Shown here piece by piece: positions 1 through 5,044 of a DNA stretch of 5,044 nt. The position numbers and the translations under genes were made by a program. This DNA comes from Clostridiales bacterium (lineage in GTDB: Bacteria; Bacillota_A; Clostridia; Lachnospirales; Lachnospiraceae), in contig JASKJZ010000222.1 in NCBI GenBank assembly GCA_030154385.1, positions 1-5,044 of the forward strand, read 5' to 3'. Numbering within the stretch: the first letter of the stretch is position 1; each line of letters begins with the position of its first letter. Under the pieces are notes generated by a model. The model saw only the letters and a program-made list of their open reading frames with translations. It was not told the origin of the DNA and did no database searches.

Positions 1-13
1 ATTTGATATCTTT

Positions 14-19
14 ATTATA
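14..19 (-). promoter_or_regulatory. Possible -10 element for a gene beyond the left edge
   Basis: Read on the minus strand this is a perfect TATAAT, about 106 nt downstream of the ROK gene stop and pointing out of the window. At the ideal 17-nt distance the -35 position reads TATGTT, which is a poor match, and there is no TGn extension. The surroundings are very AT-rich, so a chance match is quite possible. It would make sense only if another minus-strand gene starts just beyond position 1. Confidence 0.2.
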
Positions 20-71
20 CTTCATTGTGAGAAATTAACATAGCTTTATTCAGTTATCAAGGTTCTATTTC

Positions 72-92
72 TGGGTGTACTTTTGACACCCA
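72..92 (-). other. Stem-loop downstream of the ROK gene
   Basis: Perfect 7-bp inverted repeat, TGGGTGT and ACACCCA, with a 7-nt loop, starting 32 nt after the stop codon of the ROK regulator gene. On neither strand is the stem followed by a run of T (the minus strand continues GAAATAGAACC), so it is not a canonical intrinsic terminator. It could be an mRNA 3'-end stabiliser, a weak pause site, or chance. It is the only clear secondary structure in the 124 nt between the ROK stop and the window edge. Confidence 0.35.
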
Positions 93-124
93 CATCATAC
101 AATTGCATTTTTTCTGCTTCTACA

Positions 125-1342
125 TTACTTTGTATTCCAGAAAAAATATTCATTCATAACCACTGCCAGTGATCCGATGTAGCTGATTTTATCGCTGAGC
201 TTTGAGTGCAAGATATAATCCTCTGAGATTTCAGCATCATATTCCATACAGCGTCTAATAAAGCGATCTACCAAGCCCTCTACTTCAAAGATTTTACCAT
301 AGACAACAACATGATCGGGATTAAGCATATTGATTACATTTTCAACTGTTCTTGCGAGAAGATCCATCTTCTCATCAAAAATCATCTGAAGATTTGGATC
401 TTTTAATCTTCCCCATTCACGAATATTGTGCACACTAAGTGTATGCTCCGGATTATCCAACCATTCTGTTAGGAGTGGCATATCATTTACTATCATTAGC
501 TCTTTGACTGCGTCTACGATAGCATGCGTAGAAATCGCAGTCTCCAAGCATCCTTTTCTACCGCATCTACACTCAACATTGCTCTTTTCTATGATAAAGT
601 GCCCAATCTCAGCACCTTTAAAATCTCTTCCTTGGTATACCGAATGGTTAATTGTAAAAGCAGAGCCTACTCCTGGCCCCCACTTTACTATCACTAGATT
701 TCTGGTCGTTTTTCCAATCCCATAAATCAGTTCGCCCTCCGCATATGCATTCACATTATTCTCAACTACGACATCAAAGCCAAGATATTCTTCCAGTATT
801 CGTTTCACATCTACCTGCTGATTCCATACACGATAGGAGCGTATACTAATCCCACGGACTCTATCTACCGTGCCCGGAACTGAGACACCAGCCGCAAGCA
901 TTGTATCCTTTGACACGCCCTTTGACCAAAGGAGGTCTTTACTCTCCATCGCAACTACTTTTAAGAATTCTTCTGGCTTCATATCAACATTTGTTGGTAT
1001 CACTGTCTGTGCAAAGATCTTGCCTGCCATATCCGTAATGGTGATGTATGTTTCATCAATCTCAATACAGATACATAGCACCCTTTTATAAGAATAGTTG
1101 ATGTCTACCAGAATCTTCTTACGGCCCGCTCTCTTTTCCTGCGTCATTTCACCCTTTTCGATTAGAATACCTTCCTCTATCAGTTCGCTGCAGATAAGCG
1201 TCACTGCTGCCGGGGTAAGTCCAATATGATCTGCAATGTCTTTTCTACTAATTGCTCCATTACTACTTAACAACTTTAAAATAGTAGAACGATTGCTCTG
1301 TTTTACATTTTCCTGATTGATACCCTCTATCTTTGGGTTCAT
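125..1342 (-). CDS. ROK-family transcriptional regulator (NagC/Mlc/XylR type)
   Basis: A 405-residue cytoplasmic DNA-binding protein, the normal length for ROK repressors. Residues about 12-65 form a MarR-like winged helix-turn-helix (helices around ISRKDIADHIGLTPAAVTLI, then the wing motif RAGRKK at 71-76). Residues about 85-400 form the ROK domain: the GVSVPGTVD loop (152-160), ENNVNA (194-199), GPGVGS (222-227), EIGH (245-248) and CRCGRKGCLE (258-267). H248, C258, C260 and C265 match the structural zinc site of Mlc/NagC. The glycine-rich phosphate-binding motif of ROK sugar kinases is degenerate (IEIDETYITI, 94-103) and the usual catalytic Asp of END is Asn196, so a regulator rather than a kinase is expected. 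The start at 1342 is fixed by GGAGGGG (1348-1354) five nt upstream. It lies downstream of the transporter/isomerase operon in the same direction, so it probably controls that operon and possibly itself. The ligand is unknown, probably a sugar or sugar phosphate. Confidence 0.93.
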   Translation of the reverse strand: MNPKIEGINQENVKQSNRSTILKLLSSNGAISRKDIADHIGLTPAAVTLICSELIEEGILIEKGEMTQEKRAGRKKILVDINYSYKRVLCICIEIDETYITITDMAGKIFAQTVIPTNVDMKPEEFLKVVAMESKDLLWSKGVSKDTMLAAGVSVPGTVDRVRGISIRSYRVWNQQVDVKRILEEYLGFDVVVENNVNAYAEGELIYGIGKTTRNLVIVKWGPGVGSAFTINHSVYQGRDFKGAEIGHFIIEKSNVECRCGRKGCLETAISTHAIVDAVKELMIVNDMPLLTEWLDNPEHTLSVHNIREWGRLKDPNLQMIFDEKMDLLARTVENVINMLNPDHVVVYGKIFEVEGLVDRFIRRCMEYDAEISEDYILHSKLSDKISYIGSLAVVMNEYFFWNTK

Positions 1343-1399
1343 TTTTACCCCTCCAGTTTGTTTCGTTGTAAGTATTTCTTTCCCTTTTTTGCTAAAAGA

Positions 1400-1408
1400 A
1401 GTATACCA
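1400..1408 (-). promoter_or_regulatory. Extended -10 promoter for the ROK regulator gene
   Basis: On the minus strand the sequence TGGTATACT gives a TGn extension (1408-1406) and a -10 hexamer TATACT (1405-1400), one base from consensus. The -35 region at 17-nt spacing (TAGAAT) is weak, as is usual for extended -10 promoters. Transcription would start near 1393, leaving a leader of about 50 nt that contains the GGAGGGG ribosome site. It sits in the only long gap (1343-1464) between the isomerase and the regulator, which supports a separate transcript. An 8-bp palindrome, CATATATG (1407-1414), abuts the -10 element. No intrinsic terminator is visible between the isomerase stop and this promoter, so read-through from the operon is also likely. 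Confidence 0.5.
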
Positions 1409-1464
1409 TATATGCCGTAAGAATTCTACAAATTAGGTCTTTTATCCGAAACGTGGCAAACGAT

Positions 1465-2808
1465 TTAAAATCGAACAATCTCTGCCTCTAACATGTTCGC
1501 AATCTTCTCTAATTCGTTCCCAATTTTTTTATATACAACGACATAATGAGGTTCCCAACCTGCTTTAATGGTTTGCTCCACGATTTTTTCAGCAGGACAA
1601 TCTGTCTTTACTACAATGGACGCCCCATAAAACTGCTTTGGCTTATCCATGATGGAACCCTCTGCAATAAAGAAACGGAATTTTCCGTCTGGAGTGCGCC
1701 CCACGCGGAATATCGTCGCTTCCTCACTCGCTTCACACCCAAAGTCCATAACCGGCCCGATTTTTCTATTTGGATGAACTCCTACGCAAGCCCCTGTATC
1801 TTTTCTTGCAAGATTACAAGCTGCCATACCGCAATGCCAATATGTAATACTTCCCTCTTCCTCATCCATTGCAACTGGATCTCCAAAGAATGTAGGTGTT
1901 CCAGAAAACTGTGTCCCAATATACATTGAGAGTGCACCGTATACATCCGCCTCGCAGCTTGCTGGCACATCAAATGCATTTAGAAGCGAAAGAACCATAC
2001 AAACTGGTGTCCCGAAGGAAGTAAAAAAATCTGGCCAGCATCTAGAGGAAACTGCACCGATTCCATTGGTTGTAATATAAGTTTTGTACGCTTTATAAAG
2101 TCTTGCAAAATCAAGAACATTTTGTTCTGGCATAGTATCAAGACCGACAACATTTTGTTTGGCTTCTTCTAGATCTGCCCTGCAGTCCTCATCTGAATAG
2201 CTTCTTGCCATTTCCATAAGCTCTCTTGCCTCGATTGCTTCCAAAGTCACCCCAAACCGGCTCATAAGCTCAGCATCCAAAGCTCGGCCAAACCCAAATC
2301 CCTGTGGCGTATGTCCTATCGCAGACATCTTTAAGGAACGCATGGATACCTGTACCTTCGCCGCACGAATCATCGCACCGATTTCCGCCCTCACCTTATC
2401 TTCCTCTGGTGCGCCAAAGACAAATTCAAACTTCTTCATGCCGCGAAATGCTGTGATTGCATTTGCTGCAGAATAAGCCCCCGTAAGCGAGTTGCTTCGA
2501 AGTCTTGTACCATCAATAACAGGTTCTCTCAAGGTCCAAAGCATAAGCGGACAGGAAAAACGTTTTGCCACTTCGCTTGCAAATGCAGCATTTGCAAATG
2601 TGATATTTTGAAGTATCACCAGGTTCGGACTTACCGTGTCCAAATAAACAGATAACTCGTCTACTGTCAGTAATACGTTTTCTGGAACTACGATATTGTC
2701 TGAAAGTGCTTGAAGCGTTGCAACGGAACGTTCGAACTGATCCTTTGCAGTCTCCATATGATAAGTTCCAACACCAATCGGAACATAAACTACTTGAAAT
2801 TTCATCAT
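1465..2808 (-). CDS. L-fucose/L-arabinose isomerase superfamily protein (short form, substrate unknown)
   Basis: A 447-residue soluble protein of the FucI/AraA superfamily, metal-dependent aldose-ketose isomerases. It is shorter than AraA (about 500) and FucI (about 590), resembling the many uncharacterised short members. The N-terminal part (about 1-150) looks like alternating Rossmann-type strands and helices. The C-terminal part carries the likely active site: CEADVYGALS (E286), FFGDP (D310) and WHCG (H325), with a late His in GWEPHYVVV (H421). By analogy, Glu, Asp/Glu and the late His bind Mn2+ in FucI and AraA; this alignment is by eye. An in-frame ATG exists at 2850, inside tctA, but the start at 2808 is preferred: GGAAAGG (2818-2824) lies nine nt upstream and the family-like fold begins at MMKFQVVYVP. 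A second ATG follows at 2805. The gap to tctA is 16 nt, so it is cotranscribed with the transporter and probably acts on the imported compound or a product. The substrate is not assignable; an acidic sugar is a guess. Confidence 0.82.
   Translation of the reverse strand: MMKFQVVYVPIGVGTYHMETAKDQFERSVATLQALSDNIVVPENVLLTVDELSVYLDTVSPNLVILQNITFANAAFASEVAKRFSCPLMLWTLREPVIDGTRLRSNSLTGAYSAANAITAFRGMKKFEFVFGAPEEDKVRAEIGAMIRAAKVQVSMRSLKMSAIGHTPQGFGFGRALDAELMSRFGVTLEAIEARELMEMARSYSDEDCRADLEEAKQNVVGLDTMPEQNVLDFARLYKAYKTYITTNGIGAVSSRCWPDFFTSFGTPVCMVLSLLNAFDVPASCEADVYGALSMYIGTQFSGTPTFFGDPVAMDEEEGSITYWHCGMAACNLARKDTGACVGVHPNRKIGPVMDFGCEASEEATIFRVGRTPDGKFRFFIAEGSIMDKPKQFYGASIVVKTDCPAEKIVEQTIKAGWEPHYVVVYKKIGNELEKIANMLEAEIVRF
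2577..2597. repeat. Near-perfect 21-nt palindrome inside the isomerase gene
   Basis: Arms TTGCAAATGC (2577-2586) and GCATTTGCAA (2588-2597) are exact reverse complements around a single base, A2587. It lies in the isomerase coding region, about 75 codons from the start, and encodes the alanine/phenylalanine-rich stretch FANAAFA. The repeated codons GCA and TTT partly explain the symmetry. The one-base centre is unfavourable for an RNA hairpin but typical of a site for a dimeric regulator. Function is unproven. Confidence 0.4.
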
Positions 2809-2817
2809 TAAACCTTG

Positions 2818-2827
2818 CCTTTCCTTA
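2818..2827 (-). promoter_or_regulatory. Ribosome site of the isomerase gene fused to the tctA stop
   Basis: The minus strand reads TAAGGAAAGG: the TAA stop of tctA (2827-2825) runs directly into the purine-rich Shine-Dalgarno site of the isomerase gene. The spacer to the ATG at 2808 is nine nt. This decides the start (2808 rather than the in-frame ATG at 2850) and suggests that ribosomes finishing TctA help initiate the isomerase. Confidence 0.65.
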
Positions 2828-4378
2828 CTGTATTTTTTCCATTGCTTCATGCTCTTTTTGAATTTCTTCCATGTTTGCTTGATTCATCGCCTCAACCCTC
2901 TTATTCATCCTCATCAGAGAAATCAATAAAAGAATGGTAATAATCAAGATGACAAGCGAAATCGGACGGCGTACAAAAATCGAATAATCTCTGTTATATG
3001 CCATGGATGCGGTAACAAAGTTTTTCTCCATGATTTTTTCTAAAATCATGCCAAGCATCAATGGAGTATTGGATATATCCAATATTGTCAGAATATAGCT
3101 AAAAATAAGAACCGCTGCTGTAATAATAAGCTCCTTGGTATTACCAGTCGCTGCAAAAGCGCCCGCGAAACAAAACATGATAATGACCGGAGCAAGATAC
3201 GTATAACGAACCTGTACAATCTTTGCTACACTTCTTGTCATGCCAAGTCCAATCGGGAACAAAAGAACATTTGCAATCAAGCATCCAAGGATGATGGTAT
3301 AAGCCATAACACCCTGCTTTGTAAACATGGTAGGTCCTGGTGTGATTCCATGAAGTACGAACGCTCCAAGCAAAAGGGCGGTTACACCATCTCCAGGGAT
3401 ACCGAGTGTTAAAAGCGGAATCATAGCCGATCCAACAACTGCATTATTGCTGGATTCTGCCGCTGCAATTCCTTCCAGGCTCCCCTTCCCGAACTCTTCC
3501 GGGTGTTTTGACGTACGTCTTGCTTCACTATAGCAAAGGAACTGTGCAACACCACCACCTACTCCAGGCATTGCACCTAGGATTGAAGCGACGGCCGAAG
3601 ACCTAAGAATTGCAGGCAGAATGCCTCTTCTCTCTTTACGGGTAAGCCCAGCCTTATCAATCTTGCTTGCATCGTCTAACTTACCACCGGCAAGTTTAAA
3701 ATCTCTCAGTTTTTGTACGACCTGTGTTAATGCGATTAAGGCAATCATAGCTGGAAGCATATCAATTCCATAAGTAAGAGTTTTTAGTCCAAAGGAAAAA
3801 CGGCTGACTCCCGTAATCGCGTCCATCCCGACGCAGGCCATAAGAAGTCCAATCATTCCCGAAATGATACTTTTTGGAAGCGAGTCACCACTTACTCCAG
3901 CTATCAAAGAGATACCAAGAATTCCCATCGAAAAATACTCTACCGAGGTAAAATTTGATACTAATTTTGTGATAAAAGAGGCACAAACAAGCAGCAAGAT
4001 GGCGGAGAAAAGACCACCGCATACCGATGCAAAAAGTGAGGTATCTAGTGCCTTCTTTACTTTTCCTTTCTTGGCTAATGGATAGCCATCAAAGGTCGTC
4101 GCAATTGCTGAGTTTGTGCCTGGTGTATTCAGGGTAATTGCGCTGATGGATCCACCATACATACCACCAACATACACAGCAAGCAACAATATAATTGCGG
4201 TTGCCGGATCATGAATCTGATAGGTCAGCGGCAACATAAGGATTATACCAAGCATTACGCTCAACCCAGGGATACATCCAACGATCATACCAATTACTAG
4301 TCCGATCAAAATCATGAGCATATTCGATACCGTAAATACCTGTACCAATGCCTGACCGATTAATGCAAAATCTCCCAT
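2825..4378 (-). CDS. tctA: Tripartite tricarboxylate transporter, large membrane subunit TctA
   Basis: A 517-residue integral membrane protein, the large transport subunit of a TTT (TctABC) secondary transporter. These use an ion gradient and a dedicated extracytoplasmic binding protein to import carboxylates and related anions. Both internal halves carry the family hallmarks. The first half has GCIPGLS (34-40), VYVGGMYGGSISA (68-80), LNTPG (83-87) and DGYPLA (97-102). The second has AMPGVGGGVAQF (269-280), KHPEEFGKGS (291-300), AAESSNNAVVG (306-316), LTLGIPGD (323-330) and HGITPGP (343-349). About ten to twelve hydrophobic segments are visible, the last at about 472-489. A charged tail of about 28 residues follows, rich in E, K, M and Q and probably helical; it is longer than I would expect. 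The start at 4378 is supported by AGGAGGAG (4390-4397), and the N-terminus matches the family. It lies between tctB and the isomerase gene in one operon. The substrate cannot be read from this subunit. Confidence 0.96.
   Translation of the reverse strand: MGDFALIGQALVQVFTVSNMLMILIGLVIGMIVGCIPGLSVMLGIILMLPLTYQIHDPATAIILLLAVYVGGMYGGSISAITLNTPGTNSAIATTFDGYPLAKKGKVKKALDTSLFASVCGGLFSAILLLVCASFITKLVSNFTSVEYFSMGILGISLIAGVSGDSLPKSIISGMIGLLMACVGMDAITGVSRFSFGLKTLTYGIDMLPAMIALIALTQVVQKLRDFKLAGGKLDDASKIDKAGLTRKERRGILPAILRSSAVASILGAMPGVGGGVAQFLCYSEARRTSKHPEEFGKGSLEGIAAAESSNNAVVGSAMIPLLTLGIPGDGVTALLLGAFVLHGITPGPTMFTKQGVMAYTIILGCLIANVLLFPIGLGMTRSVAKIVQVRYTYLAPVIIMFCFAGAFAATGNTKELIITAAVLIFSYILTILDISNTPLMLGMILEKIMEKNFVTASMAYNRDYSIFVRRPISLVILIITILLLISLMRMNKRVEAMNQANMEEIQKEHEAMEKIQ
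3029..3050. repeat. 9-bp inverted repeat inside tctA
   Basis: Arms CATGATTTT (3029-3037) and AAAATCATG (3042-3050) are perfect complements with a 4-nt loop. They lie within tctA, encoding part of GMILEKIMEK near the C-terminus. The stem is AT-rich and is not followed by a T run on the minus strand. It may be chance or a weak mRNA hairpin. Confidence 0.35.
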
Positions 4379-4389
4379 AACCTAACTCT

Positions 4390-4398
4390 CTCCTCCTA
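4390..4398 (-). promoter_or_regulatory. Ribosome site of tctA fused to the tctB stop
   Basis: The minus strand reads TAGGAGGAG: the TAG stop of tctB (4398-4396) supplies the first bases of an AGGAGG Shine-Dalgarno site. The tctA ATG lies at 4378, about 13 nt beyond the AGGAGG core, slightly long but acceptable with the following GAGAG. The arrangement points to coupled translation of the two membrane subunits. Confidence 0.7.
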
Positions 4399-4860
4399 AA
4401 AAAATATTCCGGTTGGTAACGATACCGTAAACACATACTGAAATAAGTAATAAATTCCCACTGCCGCAGCTATGGTAAACAGATAGATCCAAGGCTTTCT
4501 CTCCCCACAATAAAAGAGGATACTCACGAATACAATTCCAGACGCTAAAATAAATCCGATCCAGGTAATGAGTGCAACATACACACAAAGTAATACAATA
4601 AATAAAATTACTGGTTTCTCTTTCTTCCAATCGAACTCTACTATTTTTTCTTTCTTAAATACTAGACTTTGAATCAGCAAAACCACGGAAAAGATAAGCA
4701 TAATAACAAGACAAATGATTGGAATAATGCGAGGACTTGGTGCCCCGGAATCAAACGTCGGAACTCTTACCTGATTCGGTGTCACACTTAGCAATACCAA
4801 GCTAAATAGTCCCATGATGATACCCGACCAGAAGTTCGTTTTAATTTTGAAATTTTTCAT
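4396..4860 (-). CDS. tctB: Tripartite tricarboxylate transporter, small membrane subunit TctB
   Basis: A 154-residue hydrophobic protein, the usual size for the small, poorly conserved subunit of TTT transporters, which partners TctA in the cytoplasmic membrane. Four to five membrane segments are visible, at about 11-27, 45-68, 83-100, 101-117 and 123-146, with a charged loop (KKEKIVEFDWKKEK, 69-82) between the second and third. The ending VFTVSLPTGIFF resembles the LP-G motif common near the TctB C-terminus. The start at 4860 is chosen because GAAGGAAGAG (4864-4873) ends three nt before the ATG (AAGGAAG core five nt away). An upstream in-frame ATG at 4911 would place its first codons across the stem-loop at 4883-4908, lacks a ribosome site and adds a non-family extension. 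Assignment rests mainly on topology and position between the binding-protein gene and tctA, as TctB sequences diverge greatly. Confidence 0.9.
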   Translation of the reverse strand: MKNFKIKTNFWSGIIMGLFSLVLLSVTPNQVRVPTFDSGAPSPRIIPIICLVIMLIFSVVLLIQSLVFKKEKIVEFDWKKEKPVILFIVLLCVYVALITWIGFILASGIVFVSILFYCGERKPWIYLFTIAAAVGIYYLFQYVFTVSLPTGIFF

Positions 4861-4882
4861 AGGCTCTTCCTTCGATAAATGA

Positions 4883-4908
4883 TCTGTGGGGCAAAAAGGC
4901 CCCACAGA
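4883..4908 (-). other. Strong intercistronic stem-loop between tctC and tctB
   Basis: A perfect 10-bp stem, TCTGTGGGGC with GCCCCACAGA, and a 6-nt loop (CTTTTT on the minus strand), sitting between the stop at 4947 and the tctB start at 4860. The stem is GC-rich in an AT-rich gap. No T run follows on the transcribed strand (TCATTTATCG), so it is not a standard rho-independent terminator. A 3'-end-protecting or processing structure that raises binding-protein mRNA over the membrane subunits is the likeliest role, as seen in many binding-protein transporter operons. Partial termination remains possible. Confidence 0.65.
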
Positions 4909-4946
4909 CATGATTTAATGAAATTGTACGTTGTTTTAAAATTCTC

Positions 4947-5044
4947 TTATTTTAAATTGTCGTATGCTGCAAGTGCTTTCTCACATGCAAAATCGATAAA
5001 CTTCTGTGCATCATCTCCATAAATTTGAAACTTGTTAAGCATAA
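4947..5044 (-). CDS. tctC: C-terminal end of probable TTT solute-binding protein (TctC/Bug family), partial
   Basis: Only the last 31 complete codons and the TAA stop (4947-4949) lie in the window; the gene runs off the right edge. The readable tail contains IYGDDAQKFIDFACEKA and ends YDNLK. An amphipathic C-terminal helix preceded by a glycine is what TctC-type extracytoplasmic binding proteins usually end with, but the fragment alone would not identify the family. The call rests mostly on position: the binding-protein gene normally precedes tctB and tctA, and no other binding-protein gene is seen here. If correct, the full protein would be about 320-350 residues with a lipoprotein signal, capturing the substrate outside the membrane and handing it to TctAB. 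The ATG at 5042 is an internal Met, not the start. Confidence 0.65.
   Translation of the reverse strand, partial: MLNKFQIYGDDAQKFIDFACEKALAAYDNLK

Noticed and set aside
24..40. CRP-like half site (TGTGA then AACA) near the left edge
   Set aside because: The second half is a poor match to TCACA, and classical CRP control is not expected in Clostridia-type genomes.
426..1091. Plus-strand open frames (426-725, 870-1091) opposite the ROK gene
   Set aside because: They are antisense to a well-supported gene, resemble no family I know, and contain no convincing ribosome site or domain motif.
1461..1473. CGATTT-A-AAATCG symmetry across the isomerase stop as a terminator
   Set aside because: A one-base loop and AT-rich six-bp arms cannot form a stable RNA hairpin, and no T tract follows on the minus strand.
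1546..1979. Open frames at 1546-1929 (plus) and 1782-1979 (minus) within the isomerase region
   Set aside because: Both lie out of frame within the isomerase gene, including its active-site motifs, and have low-complexity, family-less translations.
2809..2850. Longer isomerase start at the ATG at 2850
   Set aside because: It would overlap the end of tctA by 26 nt and add 14 charged residues without family resemblance, while the ATG at 2808 has a well-placed GGAAAGG site.
3864..4630. Short frames within tctA and tctB (3864-4085 plus; 4209-4436 and 4382-4630 minus)
   Set aside because: They are alternate frames of genes with clear family motifs and correct ribosome sites; none has independent support.
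4861..4911. Longer tctB start at the ATG at 4911
   Set aside because: The added codons span the 10-bp stem-loop, have no ribosome site before them and give a proline/cysteine-containing extension not expected for TctB. The ATG at 4860 has GAAGGAAGAG just upstream.

Overview
The window looks like chromosomal DNA from a low-GC Gram-positive anaerobe, most likely a Clostridia/Lachnospiraceae-type Firmicute. The evidence is the AT-rich intergenic DNA, the strong purine Shine-Dalgarno sites (AGGAGG, GGAGGGG, AAGGAAG), the tight one-strand gene packing and the style of the protein families. This is inference; there is no rRNA or other taxonomic marker. I see no mobile element, CRISPR array, tRNA or rRNA.

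All genes are on the minus strand, so the order of transcription runs from right to left. The right edge holds the last 31 codons of what is probably the solute-binding protein (TctC) of a tripartite tricarboxylate transporter (4947-5044, cut by the window edge). An 86-nt gap with a perfect 10-bp stem-loop follows. Then come the small membrane subunit TctB (4396-4860), the large membrane subunit TctA (2825-4378), a short member of the L-fucose/L-arabinose isomerase superfamily (1465-2808), and a ROK-family transcription regulator (125-1342). The leftmost 124 nt hold a small hairpin and perhaps a promoter for a gene beyond the edge.

tctB, tctA and the isomerase gene are separated by 16-17 nt, and each upstream stop codon is fused with the next gene's Shine-Dalgarno site, so they form one operon and are probably translationally coupled. 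The ROK gene follows a 121-nt gap with its own extended -10 promoter and no clear terminator before it. It is probably expressed both from that promoter and by read-through.

The likely working model is secondary uptake of an anionic compound by TctABC, isomerisation of it (or of a product) by the FucI/AraA-like enzyme, and control by the ROK protein responding to a sugar-like ligand. This pairing is the most interesting point. TTT transporters are known for carboxylates and related anions, whereas FucI/AraA-type enzymes interconvert aldoses and ketoses. An acidic sugar or sugar derivative would reconcile the two, but the substrate cannot be read from the sequence. Any kinase, aldolase or dehydrogenase completing the pathway is outside the window.
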